Assembly: GCA_030403585.1 (NCBI GenBank)
Contig: JAUEPE010000015.1
Span: forward strand, 62,001 to 126,000
DNA: 64,000 bases
From: Frankia sp. RB7
GTDB lineage: Bacteria > Pseudomonadota > Alphaproteobacteria > Rhizobiales > Xanthobacteraceae
Direction: 5' to 3'
Positions 9,468-18,864 of the stretch are shown here, one piece after another; position 1 is the stretch's first letter, and each line of letters begins with the position of its first letter. The translations under genes were made by a program, and so were the position numbers. The notes below the pieces were generated by a model, which was not told the DNA's origin, ran no database searches, and was given only the letters and a program-made list of their open reading frames with translations.

Positions 9468-11702
9468 TCACCGTCGCAACACCGCAATCGTCCGATTCGC
9501 AAACGTCAGCCGCTCCGCCATCACCGACACGAAATAGGTCAGCAGCTTGTGGCTCAGCGCGGGGTCTTCTTCCCGGATTGCGTCGAACTGGTGCGTGTTC
9601 AGCACGTAGAGCACGCTGTCGACCTCGGCCTGGATCGTGGCGCTACGCGGGGTCTGTGACACCAGGCCCATCTCGCCGATCGTGGTGTAGCGCCCCAGGC
9701 TGCGCACGCGCGTGGTGCGGTTGTCCTCGGCCGGGATCATGATGCCGACGCGACCGTCGAGAATGAAGTGCATGGAATCGGCGGGGTCGCCGGCCTGCAC
9801 GATGATTTCGCCGGATTCGACCTCGAGGCGGTGGCAGCGGCGGATAAGCTCGTCGGCGTCGTCCTCACTGCTGAGAATGCCGGTGAACCAGTCGCGCAGG
9901 CTGGCCTCTTCCTGCGCCAGGCCCTGGTGCTGCGAGATCAGCTCGTTCTCGCACCATTCCAGCGCACGATCGAGCTCGGGGATGATGGTAACGGTGTCAC
10001 CGACGAAATCGCTGGAGCGCAGCACCTTCTCGGCTGCGGCCGACAGATGCACCAGGATCAGCTCGACGCCGAGATCGGCTGCGCTGCGCTTGATCTGGGC
10101 GAAACTGTAGGCGGCCGAGGAATCAATGCCGGTGACGAGCTTGAAGTCGAACAGCAGATAGCGGCACCCCGGGCGCTCATGGAGCAATTGCTTGACGTGC
10201 TGGTAGAGCCGGTTGGCGGAGCCGAAGAATAGATAGCTCTGCAGGTTGAGGCCCTGGATCTTGCCGCCATGGGCCAGCAGCACCTCCTGGTCGTCGCGCG
10301 AGCGGTCGAGCGAGGAGCGGTATTCGGAGCCGTCAAAACTGTACTTGATCGATTCGACCCGCGCCGCGCTGAAGGCAAAGGTCGCGCAGCCGATGATGAC
10401 GCCGATCAGGATGCCCGGCACGAAACCCCAGGCCACGATGATGACGATGATGGCCACCAGCGACAGATATTCGAGCTTCGAAAGCCGCTTGCGCGACTCG
10501 ATGATCCATTTGTGCAGCTGGTCGGCGCCGAGATAGAGCAGCAATCCGCCGAGCACGAACTTTGGAATGAAGCCGAGCAGCTCGGGCGCGATCGCCAGCA
10601 TCAGCAGTGACAGCGCCGAGGCGGTGAGGCCGGACAGCCGTCCGCGACCGCCGCTGGAGAAATTGAGGACGGAGCGGCTGATCGAGCTGCAGCCGGTATA
10701 GCCGCCGAGCACGCCGCTGAGAATGTTGGCCGCGCCGGTGACGTTCAGCTCGCGCTCCAGATTAGCCTCGCGATGAATGGCGACCTCGATGCCGGTGGTG
10801 TTGAACAGCGTGCTCGACGCGGTGACGAAGACGACGGCGACGAGATTGCCGAGCAGGTCCGGCACGGCAAACCAGGGATAGCGGGCGAGATCATCGGTGT
10901 GCCAGGGCAGCATGAACGCCGCTGGCGGCGGAGGCTGAAACGTCCAGCCCATGCTACGTGCCTGGTCGAGCGAGACACCCGAGATCCAGAACGCCAGATG
11001 TGCCGTGATCACGCCGCCGACCAGGATGATCGGCAGACCGAATGGATTCCGCGAGCGGTGCCAGGTCAGATACAGTACCAGCGCCATGGCGCAGGCGGCG
11101 CCGAGCTCCAGCAGCGTGGTGCCGTTGGCGAAGCGCGGCAGTGTCGCGAGCTGCACCGGGGTATTGGTGATGACCCGGATCGCGCCGAGGGCGATGAGAA
11201 GTCCGGTAGCGCCGAGGAAGCCGCCGACCACGGGATAGGGCACGTAACGGATGGCGCGGCCCAGCCGCGTCAGGCCCAGTCCGCACAATACGACGCCAGT
11301 GAGCGCGGTCGACAGGCCGAGCGTGATCAGGACCGGCGAGAGCAGCGGTGCCGACAGATTGGTCGATTCGATGTGCTCGACCAGCGAGGCCGCCAGAATT
11401 CCTGTGACGGCCGCGGTCGAGCTGTCGGGGGCGGCAATCGCAAAGGGAAGCGAGCTGCCGAGCCCGATCACGGCGGCAAGGATCGCCGAGCTAACGAAAG
11501 TCGCCGTGATGCCATAGGAGAGATAGGGCGAGAGTGGGCCGGCAAAGATCAGCAGCGCATAGGACAGCCCGAACGTGACAGTGAGCACGCTCGCGGCAGT
11601 TCCGCCCAAGATATCATTCAGCGCACGCTTGACGGACGGGTTGATCCCCACGACCGGACCAAAGCCAATTGCCGGATCTGTCACGTCCTGAAACTCGCTC
11701 AT
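9468..11702 (-). CDS. SulP-family anion transporter fused to STAS and cyclic-nucleotide-binding domains
   Basis: 744-aa inner-membrane protein. Residues about 25-440 are the SulP/SLC26 transport core with about ten or more membrane segments. A STAS domain follows (about 483-585) with the conserved TGIDSSA loop (527-529 DSS). A cyclic-nucleotide-binding domain closes the protein (about 615-735), with the phosphate-binding cassette GEMGLVSQTPRSATI including the key Glu and Arg. The likely substrate is sulfate, bicarbonate or another anion; this cannot be decided here. The third domain suggests that transport is gated by cAMP or cGMP. Plain SulP proteins end after the STAS domain at about 550-600 aa, so the extension is a true fusion. 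Confidence 0.9.
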   Translation of the reverse strand: MSEFQDVTDPAIGFGPVVGINPSVKRALNDILGGTAASVLTVTFGLSYALLIFAGPLSPYLSYGITATFVSSAILAAVIGLGSSLPFAIAAPDSSTAAVTGILAASLVEHIESTNLSAPLLSPVLITLGLSTALTGVVLCGLGLTRLGRAIRYVPYPVVGGFLGATGLLIALGAIRVITNTPVQLATLPRFANGTTLLELGAACAMALVLYLTWHRSRNPFGLPIILVGGVITAHLAFWISGVSLDQARSMGWTFQPPPPAAFMLPWHTDDLARYPWFAVPDLLGNLVAVVFVTASSTLFNTTGIEVAIHREANLERELNVTGAANILSGVLGGYTGCSSISRSVLNFSSGGRGRLSGLTASALSLLMLAIAPELLGFIPKFVLGGLLLYLGADQLHKWIIESRKRLSKLEYLSLVAIIVIIVAWGFVPGILIGVIIGCATFAFSAARVESIKYSFDGSEYRSSLDRSRDDQEVLLAHGGKIQGLNLQSYLFFGSANRLYQHVKQLLHERPGCRYLLFDFKLVTGIDSSAAYSFAQIKRSAADLGVELILVHLSAAAEKVLRSSDFVGDTVTIIPELDRALEWCENELISQHQGLAQEEASLRDWFTGILSSEDDADELIRRCHRLEVESGEIIVQAGDPADSMHFILDGRVGIMIPAEDNRTTRVRSLGRYTTIGEMGLVSQTPRSATIQAEVDSVLYVLNTHQFDAIREEDPALSHKLLTYFVSVMAERLTFANRTIAVLRR

Positions 11703-11882
11703 GAAAATACCCGTCCGGAGAGGTAGACGAGTGTGAGCCTAGCGCAACAGAATTCTTGCAAATATGAAGTATCCGACAGTTCCGCGGCGCTCCGCGTGTG
11801 AACGGTCGATCATATGGTTGAGAGAAAAACCGAAATTCTTGCCGTATGCGCGGTGTCGGGAGGGGCGTGCCAGTCCCCTCCA

Positions 11883-11969
11883 CGTCATTGCGAGCGAAGC
11901 GAAGCAATCCAGAGTCTTTGCACAGCGGCAGTCTGGATTGCTTCGTCGCAAGAGCTCCTCGCAATGACG
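11883..11969. repeat. Palindromic intergenic repeat, family A
   Basis: Second copy of the CATTGCGAGCGAAGCGAAGC element seen at 1138-1223. The outer arms are the same and the centre differs. It lies downstream of purC and upstream of the SulP gene, both on the minus strand. Confidence 0.8.
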
Positions 11970-11991
11970 GGGCGAGAGGAGATGACGAAGC

Positions 11992-12906
11992 CTAAATCTT
12001 CAGCTCCGTCCCCGTCACGCGTCGATACGCTTCCAGATACCGCTTGCTGGTCGCATCCACGACGCTCGCGGGCAACGGCGGTGGCGGGGCGTCGCCGTTC
12101 CAGCGGCCGGCGCGGCGCTCGACGTCGAGATAGTCGCGTAAGGGCTGCTTGTCGAAGCTCGCCTGCGGCTGGCCTGGCTTGTAGGCATCGACGGCCCAGA
12201 AGCGCGACGAATCCGGCGTCATGACTTCGTCGATCAGGATGATGCGGCCGTCCTTGTCGCGGCCGAACTCGAACTTGGTGTCGGCGATGATGATGCCCTG
12301 CTCGCGCGCCAGCTCCTCGCCGAGCGTGTAGATCGCACGGGTCATGCTCTCGAGCGTGTAGGCGACCTCGTCGCCGACGACTTCGCGCATCGTGGCGATG
12401 GTAATGTTCTCGTCATGGCCGGTCTCGGCCTTGGTCGCGGGGCTGAATATCGAGGGCTCGAGCTTCTCGCTCTCGACCAGGCCGGCCTTCAGTTTTTCGC
12501 CGGCAAGCGTGCCGGAGCCGGCATATTCCTTCCAGGCCGAGCCGGAGAGATAGCCGCGGATCACGCATTCGATCGGGAATACGGTGGTGCGGCGGCACAG
12601 CATGGCGCGGCCGAGAATCTCGGAGCGGTGGGTTTTAAGCGCCGGCACGGCTGCGATGATCTCGTCGGTATCGGCGCTGATCATGTGATGCGGCACCACG
12701 CCTTCGAGCTTGTTGAACCAGAACGCGCTCACTTGCGTCAGCACCGCGCCCTTCATCGGGATGGTCTCGCCCATCACGACGTCGAAGGCGCTGATGCGGT
12801 CGGTGGTCAGCAGCAGCAGGCGGTCGTCGTCGACGGCGTAGATATCGCGCACCTTGCCACGCCCGATCTTGGTCAAAGGCAGGTCGCTGGAGAGCATCGT
12901 GGTCAT
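11992..12906 (-). CDS. purC: Phosphoribosylaminoimidazole-succinocarboxamide synthase (SAICAR synthase), long form
   Basis: Purine biosynthesis: joins aspartate to CAIR with ATP. 304 aa with the SAICAR synthase signatures: the nucleotide-binding start GRGKVRDIY, the RISAFDV segment, [14 protein letters not shown] and the C-terminal [14 protein letters not shown]. The length and the SGSAWKEY region match the long form seen in fungi and some proteobacteria, not the compact bacterial form of about 240-255 aa. It stands alone and is not beside purS/purQ/purL, so a short paralogue may exist elsewhere; that is inference. The ATG at 12906 is the first in the frame. Confidence 0.92.
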   Translation of the reverse strand: MTTMLSSDLPLTKIGRGKVRDIYAVDDDRLLLLTTDRISAFDVVMGETIPMKGAVLTQVSAFWFNKLEGVVPHHMISADTDEIIAAVPALKTHRSEILGRAMLCRRTTVFPIECVIRGYLSGSAWKEYAGSGTLAGEKLKAGLVESEKLEPSIFSPATKAETGHDENITIATMREVVGDEVAYTLESMTRAIYTLGEELAREQGIIIADTKFEFGRDKDGRIILIDEVMTPDSSRFWAVDAYKPGQPQASFDKQPLRDYLDVERRAGRWNGDAPPPPLPASVVDATSKRYLEAYRRVTGTELKI

Positions 12907-12980
12907 CGGCAGGGCTTTCGGAAGGCTTTAAGATAGGGTGTCCGGCCGCGCCTGATGGCACGGCCGGACACCGGATTAGC

Positions 12981-13898
12981 CTATTCCGGCAGTGGAATGA
13001 ACTCATGTTCCTGCGGAACCGCGGCGAAGCGGCCGGTTTTCCAGTCCTGCTTGGCCTGCTCGATCCGCTCCTTGCTGGAGGAGACGAAATTCCACCAGAT
13101 GTGGCGCGGGCCCTCCAATGCATCGCCGCCGAGAAACATCATCCGCGTCGCTTTCAGCGCCTTCACGGCGATGCGGTCGCCGGGGCGGAAAATCAGCAGC
13201 CGCGGCCCTTCGTAGCGCTCATTCGCGATCTCGACCTCGCCGTCGACGACGTAGATCGCGCGCTCCTCGTGGTCAGGATCGAGCGGCACGGTCGCACCGG
13301 CGACCGCCATGACCTCGGTGTAGAACCAGGGCGACACCATCGACACAGGGGAGGTGATGCCGAAGGCTGAGCCCGCAATCACCTTGGCGGTGAAGTCGCG
13401 CTCGGAAATCATCGGCAGATCGCCGGCCCCATAATGCTGGAACGACGGCGCGATCTCTTCCGACCCGGCCGGAAGCGCGATCCAGCTTTGCAGGCCCAGC
13501 ATCTTCTGACCAGATGCGCGTTGCACATCGGGCGTGCGCTCGGAATGCGCGATACCGCGGCCGGCCGTCATCAGATTCATCGCGCCGGGCTGGATCTCCT
13601 GGATGTTGCCCTCGCTGTCGCGATGCATGATCGCGCCGTCGAAGAGATAGGTGACGGTGGCAAGCCCGATATGCGGATGCGGCCGCACGTCCATGCCCTT
13701 GCCGGAGACGAACTGCACCGGGCCGAAGTGATCGAAGAAGATAAAGGGCCCGACCATCTGCCGCTTGCCATGCGGCAACGCGCGCCGCACCGCGAATCCG
13801 TCGCCGAGATCGCGGGTGCGCGGCACGATGACGAGATCGAGCGCGTCGCAGGACATGGGATCGCCGAGCACGGGATCGTTGGAGGGTTGCCAGCTCAT
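12981..13898 (-). CDS. Pirin family protein
   Basis: A 305-aa two-cupin protein. The metal-binding residues of the N-terminal cupin are intact: paired His in RPHPHIG and the His plus Glu of GIAHSER. Pirins bind Fe(II); bacterial members act as quercetin dioxygenases or redox-linked regulators. The ATG at 13898 follows AGGAG by six bases; the frame runs on to 14159 but without a ribosome site, and that stretch overlaps the divergent gene. It sits head to head with a GNAT gene with 64 bases between the starts, so the two share a promoter region. Confidence 0.88.
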   Translation of the reverse strand: MSWQPSNDPVLGDPMSCDALDLVIVPRTRDLGDGFAVRRALPHGKRQMVGPFIFFDHFGPVQFVSGKGMDVRPHPHIGLATVTYLFDGAIMHRDSEGNIQEIQPGAMNLMTAGRGIAHSERTPDVQRASGQKMLGLQSWIALPAGSEEIAPSFQHYGAGDLPMISERDFTAKVIAGSAFGITSPVSMVSPWFYTEVMAVAGATVPLDPDHEERAIYVVDGEVEIANERYEGPRLLIFRPGDRIAVKALKATRMMFLGGDALEGPRHIWWNFVSSSKERIEQAKQDWKTGRFAAVPQEHEFIPLPE

Positions 13899-13962
13899 GG
13901 TGGACTCCTGTTTCTTGCTGGTATGATCGTAGCAGAACAATGATGGGAACGGGAGGAGACCG

Positions 13963-14556
13963 ATGATTCCGCTGCTCAAGCCGGGCGCCAGGCTGTTGCA
14001 GGTGTCCGGCCCCAGAATCGAGACGGAACACCTGATCCTGAGGCCATGGCGCGCGAGCGACATTGCGCCCAACGCGGTGATGCTGTCCGATCCCGGCACC
14101 GCCCGTTTCATCGCACCGGACGGCAAGCCGATCACGACCGAGATCGGGGGCTGGCGCAACGCGGCCGTGATCTCCGGGCACTGGGCGCTCTACGGTTTCG
14201 GCATGTTCGCGGTCGAGGAAAAATCGAGCGGCAGTTATGTCGGACGTGTGGGTCCGTGGTCGCCGCCGGGCTGGCCCGGTTTCGAGGTCGGCTGGGGCAT
14301 CGCCAAGGAATTCCGCGGCAAAGGCTATGCGGTGGAAGCCGCCAGCGCGTCAATCGAGTGGGCGTTCGACAGCTTCGAGATCGAGGAGATCATGCACTGT
14401 ATCGAAAGCACGAATATGCCGTCGCAGGGCGTGGCTCGCAGTCTGGGGGCCCGGAAGGATCGCGAGATCGATCTGTTCGGCAAGCCCGCCGACGCCTGGA
14501 TCACGTCGCGCGCCTCGTGGACCCGGCGAATTGAATCGATGTCTGATCTGACTTAG
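13963..14556 (+). CDS. GNAT-family N-acetyltransferase (RimJ/RimL type)
   Basis: 197 aa. The opening ETEHLILRPWRASD is typical of the RimJ/RimL branch of GNAT acetyltransferases, and EFRGKGYAVEA fits the acetyl-CoA pyrophosphate loop (R/QxxGxG/A). The later CIESTNMPSQGVARSLG matches the conserved beta-strand and helix near the end of the fold. GGAGGAG precedes the ATG by five bases. The acceptor (a protein N-terminus or small molecule) is not predictable. It is divergent from pirin and followed by the AraC regulator 36 bases on. Confidence 0.87.
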   Translation: MIPLLKPGARLLQVSGPRIETEHLILRPWRASDIAPNAVMLSDPGTARFIAPDGKPITTEIGGWRNAAVISGHWALYGFGMFAVEEKSSGSYVGRVGPWSPPGWPGFEVGWGIAKEFRGKGYAVEAASASIEWAFDSFEIEEIMHCIESTNMPSQGVARSLGARKDREIDLFGKPADAWITSRASWTRRIESMSDLT

Positions 14557-14592
14557 GTTCGCGGCACGCGGCTGTGCAATCGGACCGACTGG

Positions 14593-15654
14593 ATGCTGTT
14601 GACCCATCTCGAGCTCGCCTTTCGCGCCGCCAGCGTCGCGCTGCTGCTGATGCTGGCGGCGTCATTAGTCTCGGATTTCCGCAAAGTGCTGGCTGCCCGC
14701 CTCGGCGCGGCCTTCGCGCTCAGCTCGGCCGCCCATGCGATGAGCTATTCGTTGGATGTCACGTCGCGGATCCCGCTCCTGCATGCACCGCTGATCGCGT
14801 TGTCGACCGGTAGCATCGTGGTGTTCTGGCTGTTCACGCGCTCCCTGTTCGACGACGAGTTTCAGCTCCGCTGGTGGCACGGATGGGTCTGGGCGCTGGT
14901 GACGGCCTTCAGCTTCGCAGGCTGCGTCTGGATCGCACCCAGCGGCCATGTGCGGTTCTCGGTGACGGTGGTCAATCTGATCGTGCTCGGTTTCATCGCG
15001 CTTGCGGTCGGGCAGATGATCGCCTCCTGGCCGGCCGACCTGGTCGAGCGCCGCCGCAGCGCTCGCGTCTTCATCGTCTGCGCAACCGCGCTTTATGGCG
15101 GGCTGAACGCGGTGCTCCAGATCACCGTCGCCGGGCACCACGTCGGCGATGTCGCCGAAACCATCAATGCCGGCGCGCTCACCTGCACCGTCGCGGCGAT
15201 CGTCTATGCCATGATGCGGGTTGACGGGGCGGATCTGTTTCCGGCCGCGGCGGAGCCCGCACCGCCGATTGTTTTCAGTCAGCCTGCGGCCGATGACGCC
15301 GCCGATCAAAAGCTCATCGACGCCCTGATGCGGCTGATGGCGGACGAGCGGATCTACCGCCAGGAAAACATCACCATCGGTGTGCTGGCGGGTCGGTTGA
15401 AAATTCCGGAATACCGGCTGCGCCGGCTGATCAACCAGCGGCTCGGCTATCGCAACTTCAATGTGTTCCTGAACAACCACCGGATCGAGGAAGCCAAGGC
15501 CGCGCTGGCCGATCCCACCCAGGCCGAGGTTCCTGTCATCACCATCGCGATGGATGCCGGCTTCCAGTCCCTCGGCCCGTTCAACCGCGCCTTCAAGGCG
15601 GTGACCGGGGTAACGCCGACGGAGTACCGGCGGCTCAGAGCGGAAGCGGCCTAG
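14593..15654 (+). CDS. Membrane-anchored AraC-family transcriptional regulator
   Basis: 353 aa. The first two-thirds (residues about 5-215) is a bundle of about seven hydrophobic segments; the last 110 residues are an AraC/XylS double helix-turn-helix (start about 243), with LKIPEYRLRRLINQRLG as first HTH and the signature DAGFQSLGPFNRAFKAVTGVTP near the end. A DNA-binding domain attached to a polytopic membrane domain implies sensing in or at the membrane. A paralogue with the same architecture lies at 58461-59546. No obvious target is adjacent; the following gene (a secreted serine hydrolase, same strand) is a candidate. Confidence 0.87.
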   Translation: MLLTHLELAFRAASVALLLMLAASLVSDFRKVLAARLGAAFALSSAAHAMSYSLDVTSRIPLLHAPLIALSTGSIVVFWLFTRSLFDDEFQLRWWHGWVWALVTAFSFAGCVWIAPSGHVRFSVTVVNLIVLGFIALAVGQMIASWPADLVERRRSARVFIVCATALYGGLNAVLQITVAGHHVGDVAETINAGALTCTVAAIVYAMMRVDGADLFPAAAEPAPPIVFSQPAADDAADQKLIDALMRLMADERIYRQENITIGVLAGRLKIPEYRLRRLINQRLGYRNFNVFLNNHRIEEAKAALADPTQAEVPVITIAMDAGFQSLGPFNRAFKAVTGVTPTEYRRLRAEAA

Positions 15655-15799
15655 ATTTTAGCCCTTTGAAATCGCACAATAATTCTGGAATCGGCTAGCC
15701 GCGATCAATTTCGACGAGGTCGCTTTTCAAATCCGGCGAGCGCGTATCGCCTGCATCCGGCCTGCTCTCCCGCACTCGCCCCGTAGCCGGAGAAAGCCC

Positions 15800-17227
15800 G
15801 TGACCCGTCGCCGTAAGATCTTCCTCCTCACCACCGCCATCGCCTGCGCCGGCCTCGCTCTCGGCGCGGCGCGGGCGCGTGACGTGCCCAAGATTGCCAC
15901 CGGCTTCATCGCCGATACGCTCTGCTCGGAGACGTTCGTCTCCGGCCTGGATCCCCAGCGCAACTTCGCCGAGACCACCGACGCGATGCCGGGCGTGGGT
16001 CTGTTGACCTGGGCGATGGATTTTCAGGTCGATCGCGCGCGCAAGGATGTCACGGTGACGCTGTTCGGCATCGGCCGCAGTCATGCCGTCTATCGCGAGG
16101 GGCTCGGCTGCACGCTTGAGCACGGCCGGGGGATCGCCGACGTCGCGTTGCCGCCTGACGACAAGCAGCCCGCGTTGCTCCCTGAGATCGCCGGACCGGG
16201 ACTCGTGCCGCCGCAAAACGAGGAACTGTCGGCCGCGCTTGATCGCGCCTTCACCGAGCCCGCGCAGCCGCCCTATCGGCGCACCCGCGCGATCGTCGTC
16301 ATGAAGGCCGGCCGCGTCATTGCCGAGCGCTATGCGGATGGCGTCGGGCCGGAGACGCAGTTGCTCGGCTTCTCCATGACGAAGTCGGTGATGTCGGCGC
16401 TGACAGGCATCCTCGTACGTCAGGGCAAGTTGAAGCTCGACGGGCCCGCGCCAATTGCCGCCTGGCAAAATCCGGATGATCCGCGGCACGCCATCACCGT
16501 CGATCAGTTGCTGCGTCACACCGCAGGCATTGCGCTCGGAAGCTCACTGGAGGCCTGGATCGGCTCCGCGCTCGAGCCCGTCAACACCATGAAATTCGTG
16601 GAAGACGACATGGCCGCCTATGCCGCAAGCATGCCGCTTGCGACCGCACCGGGCAAGGTGTGGAATTATCACGACGGTAACTTCCTCATGCTCGCGCACC
16701 TGATCCGCAACGCCGCCGGCGGCAAGCCCGAAGATGCGCTTGCCTTTGCACGCCGCGAATTGTTCGCACCGCTCGGCATGAATCACGTCACGCTCCAGCT
16801 CGACGGTGCCGGCACGATCGAGGGCTCCAGCGAAATGCTCGCATCCGCGCGCGACTGGGCGCGCTTCGGCCAGCTCTATCTCGACGACGGCGTCGCCGGC
16901 GGCAAGCGCATCCTTCCCGAGGGCTGGGTGAACTATTCCGCGACGGCCACGCCGAACGCCTGGGTTGGGATCGGCGCCGGCTTCTGGACCAACCAGGGCG
17001 ACAGCTTTGGTGCGAAGTTTCGAATCAAGCACGGCTGGCCGCGCGATGCCTTCTTTGCCAAGGGCACGATCGGGCAGTACACGATCGTGATCCCGTCGGA
17101 GCGGCTGGTGATCGTACGCCTCGGCCGCTCGCCGAACGCGCCGCCGCAAGCCGATGGCGTGTTCGATCTGGTGCGCGACGTCGTGGCGACAACGCGCGAG
17201 AAGGGGAAGCTCGCTGGGGCGAACTAG
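15800..17227 (+). CDS. Secreted beta-lactamase-family serine hydrolase
   Basis: 475 aa starting at GTG 15800, with GGAG ten bases upstream. A signal peptide is present (VTRRRKIFLLTTAIACAGLALG, cleavage near ARARD). The catalytic motif SMTK lies in LGFSMTKSVMSALTG, about residue 194, followed by RHTAG and the YHDGN segment as second motif. It belongs to the class C beta-lactamase/esterase group, larger than true AmpC enzymes, and is likely a periplasmic esterase or 6-aminohexanoate-dimer-hydrolase-like enzyme. It is distinct in sequence from the cytosolic relative at 3058-4251. It ends in front of a palindromic repeat. Confidence 0.84.
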   Translation: MTRRRKIFLLTTAIACAGLALGAARARDVPKIATGFIADTLCSETFVSGLDPQRNFAETTDAMPGVGLLTWAMDFQVDRARKDVTVTLFGIGRSHAVYREGLGCTLEHGRGIADVALPPDDKQPALLPEIAGPGLVPPQNEELSAALDRAFTEPAQPPYRRTRAIVVMKAGRVIAERYADGVGPETQLLGFSMTKSVMSALTGILVRQGKLKLDGPAPIAAWQNPDDPRHAITVDQLLRHTAGIALGSSLEAWIGSALEPVNTMKFVEDDMAAYAASMPLATAPGKVWNYHDGNFLMLAHLIRNAAGGKPEDALAFARRELFAPLGMNHVTLQLDGAGTIEGSSEMLASARDWARFGQLYLDDGVAGGKRILPEGWVNYSATATPNAWVGIGAGFWTNQGDSFGAKFRIKHGWPRDAFFAKGTIGQYTIVIPSERLVIVRLGRSPNAPPQADGVFDLVRDVVATTREKGKLAGAN

Positions 17228-17233
17228 TTTCAA

Positions 17234-17370
17234 CCTCTCCCCGCTTGCGGGGAGAGGTCGGATCGCGTCAGCGATCCGGGTGAGGGGGTACAGGTCTCAC
17301 GATCATCTCATCCGGGGAGAAAGGCCCCTCACCCCAACCCTCTCCCCGTAAGAACGGGGCGAGGGAGAAG
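17234..17370. repeat. Palindromic intergenic repeat, family C (CCTCTCCCGCTTGCGGGAGAGG)
   Basis: Composite element: a CCTCTCCCCGCTTGCGGGGA hairpin, a GGTGAGGGG segment, and a right part with the inverse CCCTCACCCCAACCCTCTCC. Similar elements are at 23997, 26930, 36775 and 39869. It lies between convergent genes. Confidence 0.8.
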
Positions 17371-17374
17371 AGCC

Positions 17375-18745
17375 CTACTGCCGTCCCAGCTCCGTCGCCT
17401 TCGCCACGCGGTCGAACCGCTCCAGCGTCATGATGGCATCGGCGAATTTGTCGGCGCGCGCGTTCAGCACCGGCCGTGCCAGCGTCAGGAACTTCTGCTG
17501 CATCGCCTGCGCGTCGGGGAAAGACGTCGGCTCGCCCGAGGGATCTGCATAGAGCCGCTCGTGCACGCCGTCATCGGTGGTGATGCTGACGCGGGCACCG
17601 AACGGATGAGTGCGGCCGACTTCCAGCCGGTCGTCCTGCACCACGTCGAACTTGTCGGCCAACGCGTCGATCGCAGCATCTCCGAGACGATTGTAATCGT
17701 CCCAGCCGAACGAGCCCTGGTCGAGCGCGAGCGCGCCGGTGAAGAACATCGAGAACTGGCCGCCGACGATCGAGGTCGGATGCCGCTTGGTCGCGGCATC
17801 GCCGGTCAGCGTGATGCCGTTGCGGTGCAGCCCGATCTCGACGCGCTTGACCTGGTCGGGCGTCAGATTGTGTTCGCGTCGCATCGCGATCAGCGCGTCG
17901 ATCGCGGCATGGGTGTAGCGGCAGCTTGGATACGGTTTGACGCCGATCTTCATGGTCTCATAGGTCTTGCCGAGCCCGGCGACCGCCTTGTCGGGATGCG
18001 CGTCATCGGTGTAGCCGGCGAGCAGGCCGTGCTTGCCTTCGACCGATTCCGTCGCGCCGACGAAATCGTTGCGCGCCAGCGTCGCGGCGATCACGCCGTT
18101 CATTGCGGCAGCGCCGACCTGGTAGCGTTTGTTCCAGGCGCCGTTCATCAGAAATTGCAACGAGCCCGCAGCCTGGCTGCCGGCAACACCGAAGGCGGCG
18201 ATGATCTGCGTCTCGGAGAGGCCGTACAGCTTGCCGGCCGCCGCGGCCGCGCCATAGGTGCCGGCCGTCGCTGTCGGATGGAAGCCGCGCGCATAATGCG
18301 AGGTCGGGTCGAGCGCGTTGCCGAGCCGGCAGCAGACCTCATAGCCCGCGACGATCGCCGTCAGCACGTCGCGTCCGGAGGCGCCAACCATCTCGCCCAC
18401 GGCAAACGCAGCCGGAACCACCGGCGCGCTCGGATGCAGCGAGGAATCCGCATGCGTGTCGTCGAAATCGAGGGAGTGGCCGAGCGCCCCGTTGAGCAGG
18501 GCTGCCACCGCCGGTGTCCAGGTCTTGGCATCGCCGAACACGGTGGAATATCCCTTGGTGTCGAGCGCGAGCGCTTCCAGCATCTTCAGGATCGACGGGG
18601 TCGATTCCGCCTCGGACCTGGCCCGGATGGCACTGCCCAGGAAATCCAGCGTCAGCACCTTGGCGCGATCCAGCACCTCCGCCGGAATATCCTGATATTT
18701 CAGGTTGGCGACATAGGCGGCAAGCGTTGCGGTTTCGTGAGCCAT
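17375..18745 (-). CDS. MmgE/PrpD family protein
   Basis: 456 aa, full length for the MmgE/PrpD family, whose known members include 2-methylcitrate dehydratase and itaconate/cis-aconitate decarboxylases. Typical features are the all-helical N-terminal domain with LDFDDTHADS (about residues 90-100), the GYEVCCRLGNAL helix, and a second lid domain with YPSCRYTHAAIDA. No prpB/prpC partners are adjacent, so a propionate-pathway role is not supported by context. Substrate unknown. The ATG at 18745 follows GAGGAAACACG. Confidence 0.88.
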   Translation of the reverse strand: MAHETATLAAYVANLKYQDIPAEVLDRAKVLTLDFLGSAIRARSEAESTPSILKMLEALALDTKGYSTVFGDAKTWTPAVAALLNGALGHSLDFDDTHADSSLHPSAPVVPAAFAVGEMVGASGRDVLTAIVAGYEVCCRLGNALDPTSHYARGFHPTATAGTYGAAAAAGKLYGLSETQIIAAFGVAGSQAAGSLQFLMNGAWNKRYQVGAAAMNGVIAATLARNDFVGATESVEGKHGLLAGYTDDAHPDKAVAGLGKTYETMKIGVKPYPSCRYTHAAIDALIAMRREHNLTPDQVKRVEIGLHRNGITLTGDAATKRHPTSIVGGQFSMFFTGALALDQGSFGWDDYNRLGDAAIDALADKFDVVQDDRLEVGRTHPFGARVSITTDDGVHERLYADPSGEPTSFPDAQAMQQKFLTLARPVLNARADKFADAIMTLERFDRVAKATELGRQ

Positions 18746-18864
18746 CGTGTTTCCTCGTTTTGGCCGGCAAATTAGGCGGGCTGATTTTGCCTTTCAAGCG
18801 GCCTTGGGGCCGCGGGCATCAGCTATGCTTTTGGCTGGCTTCGAGGATTGGACCGGGACATTCG

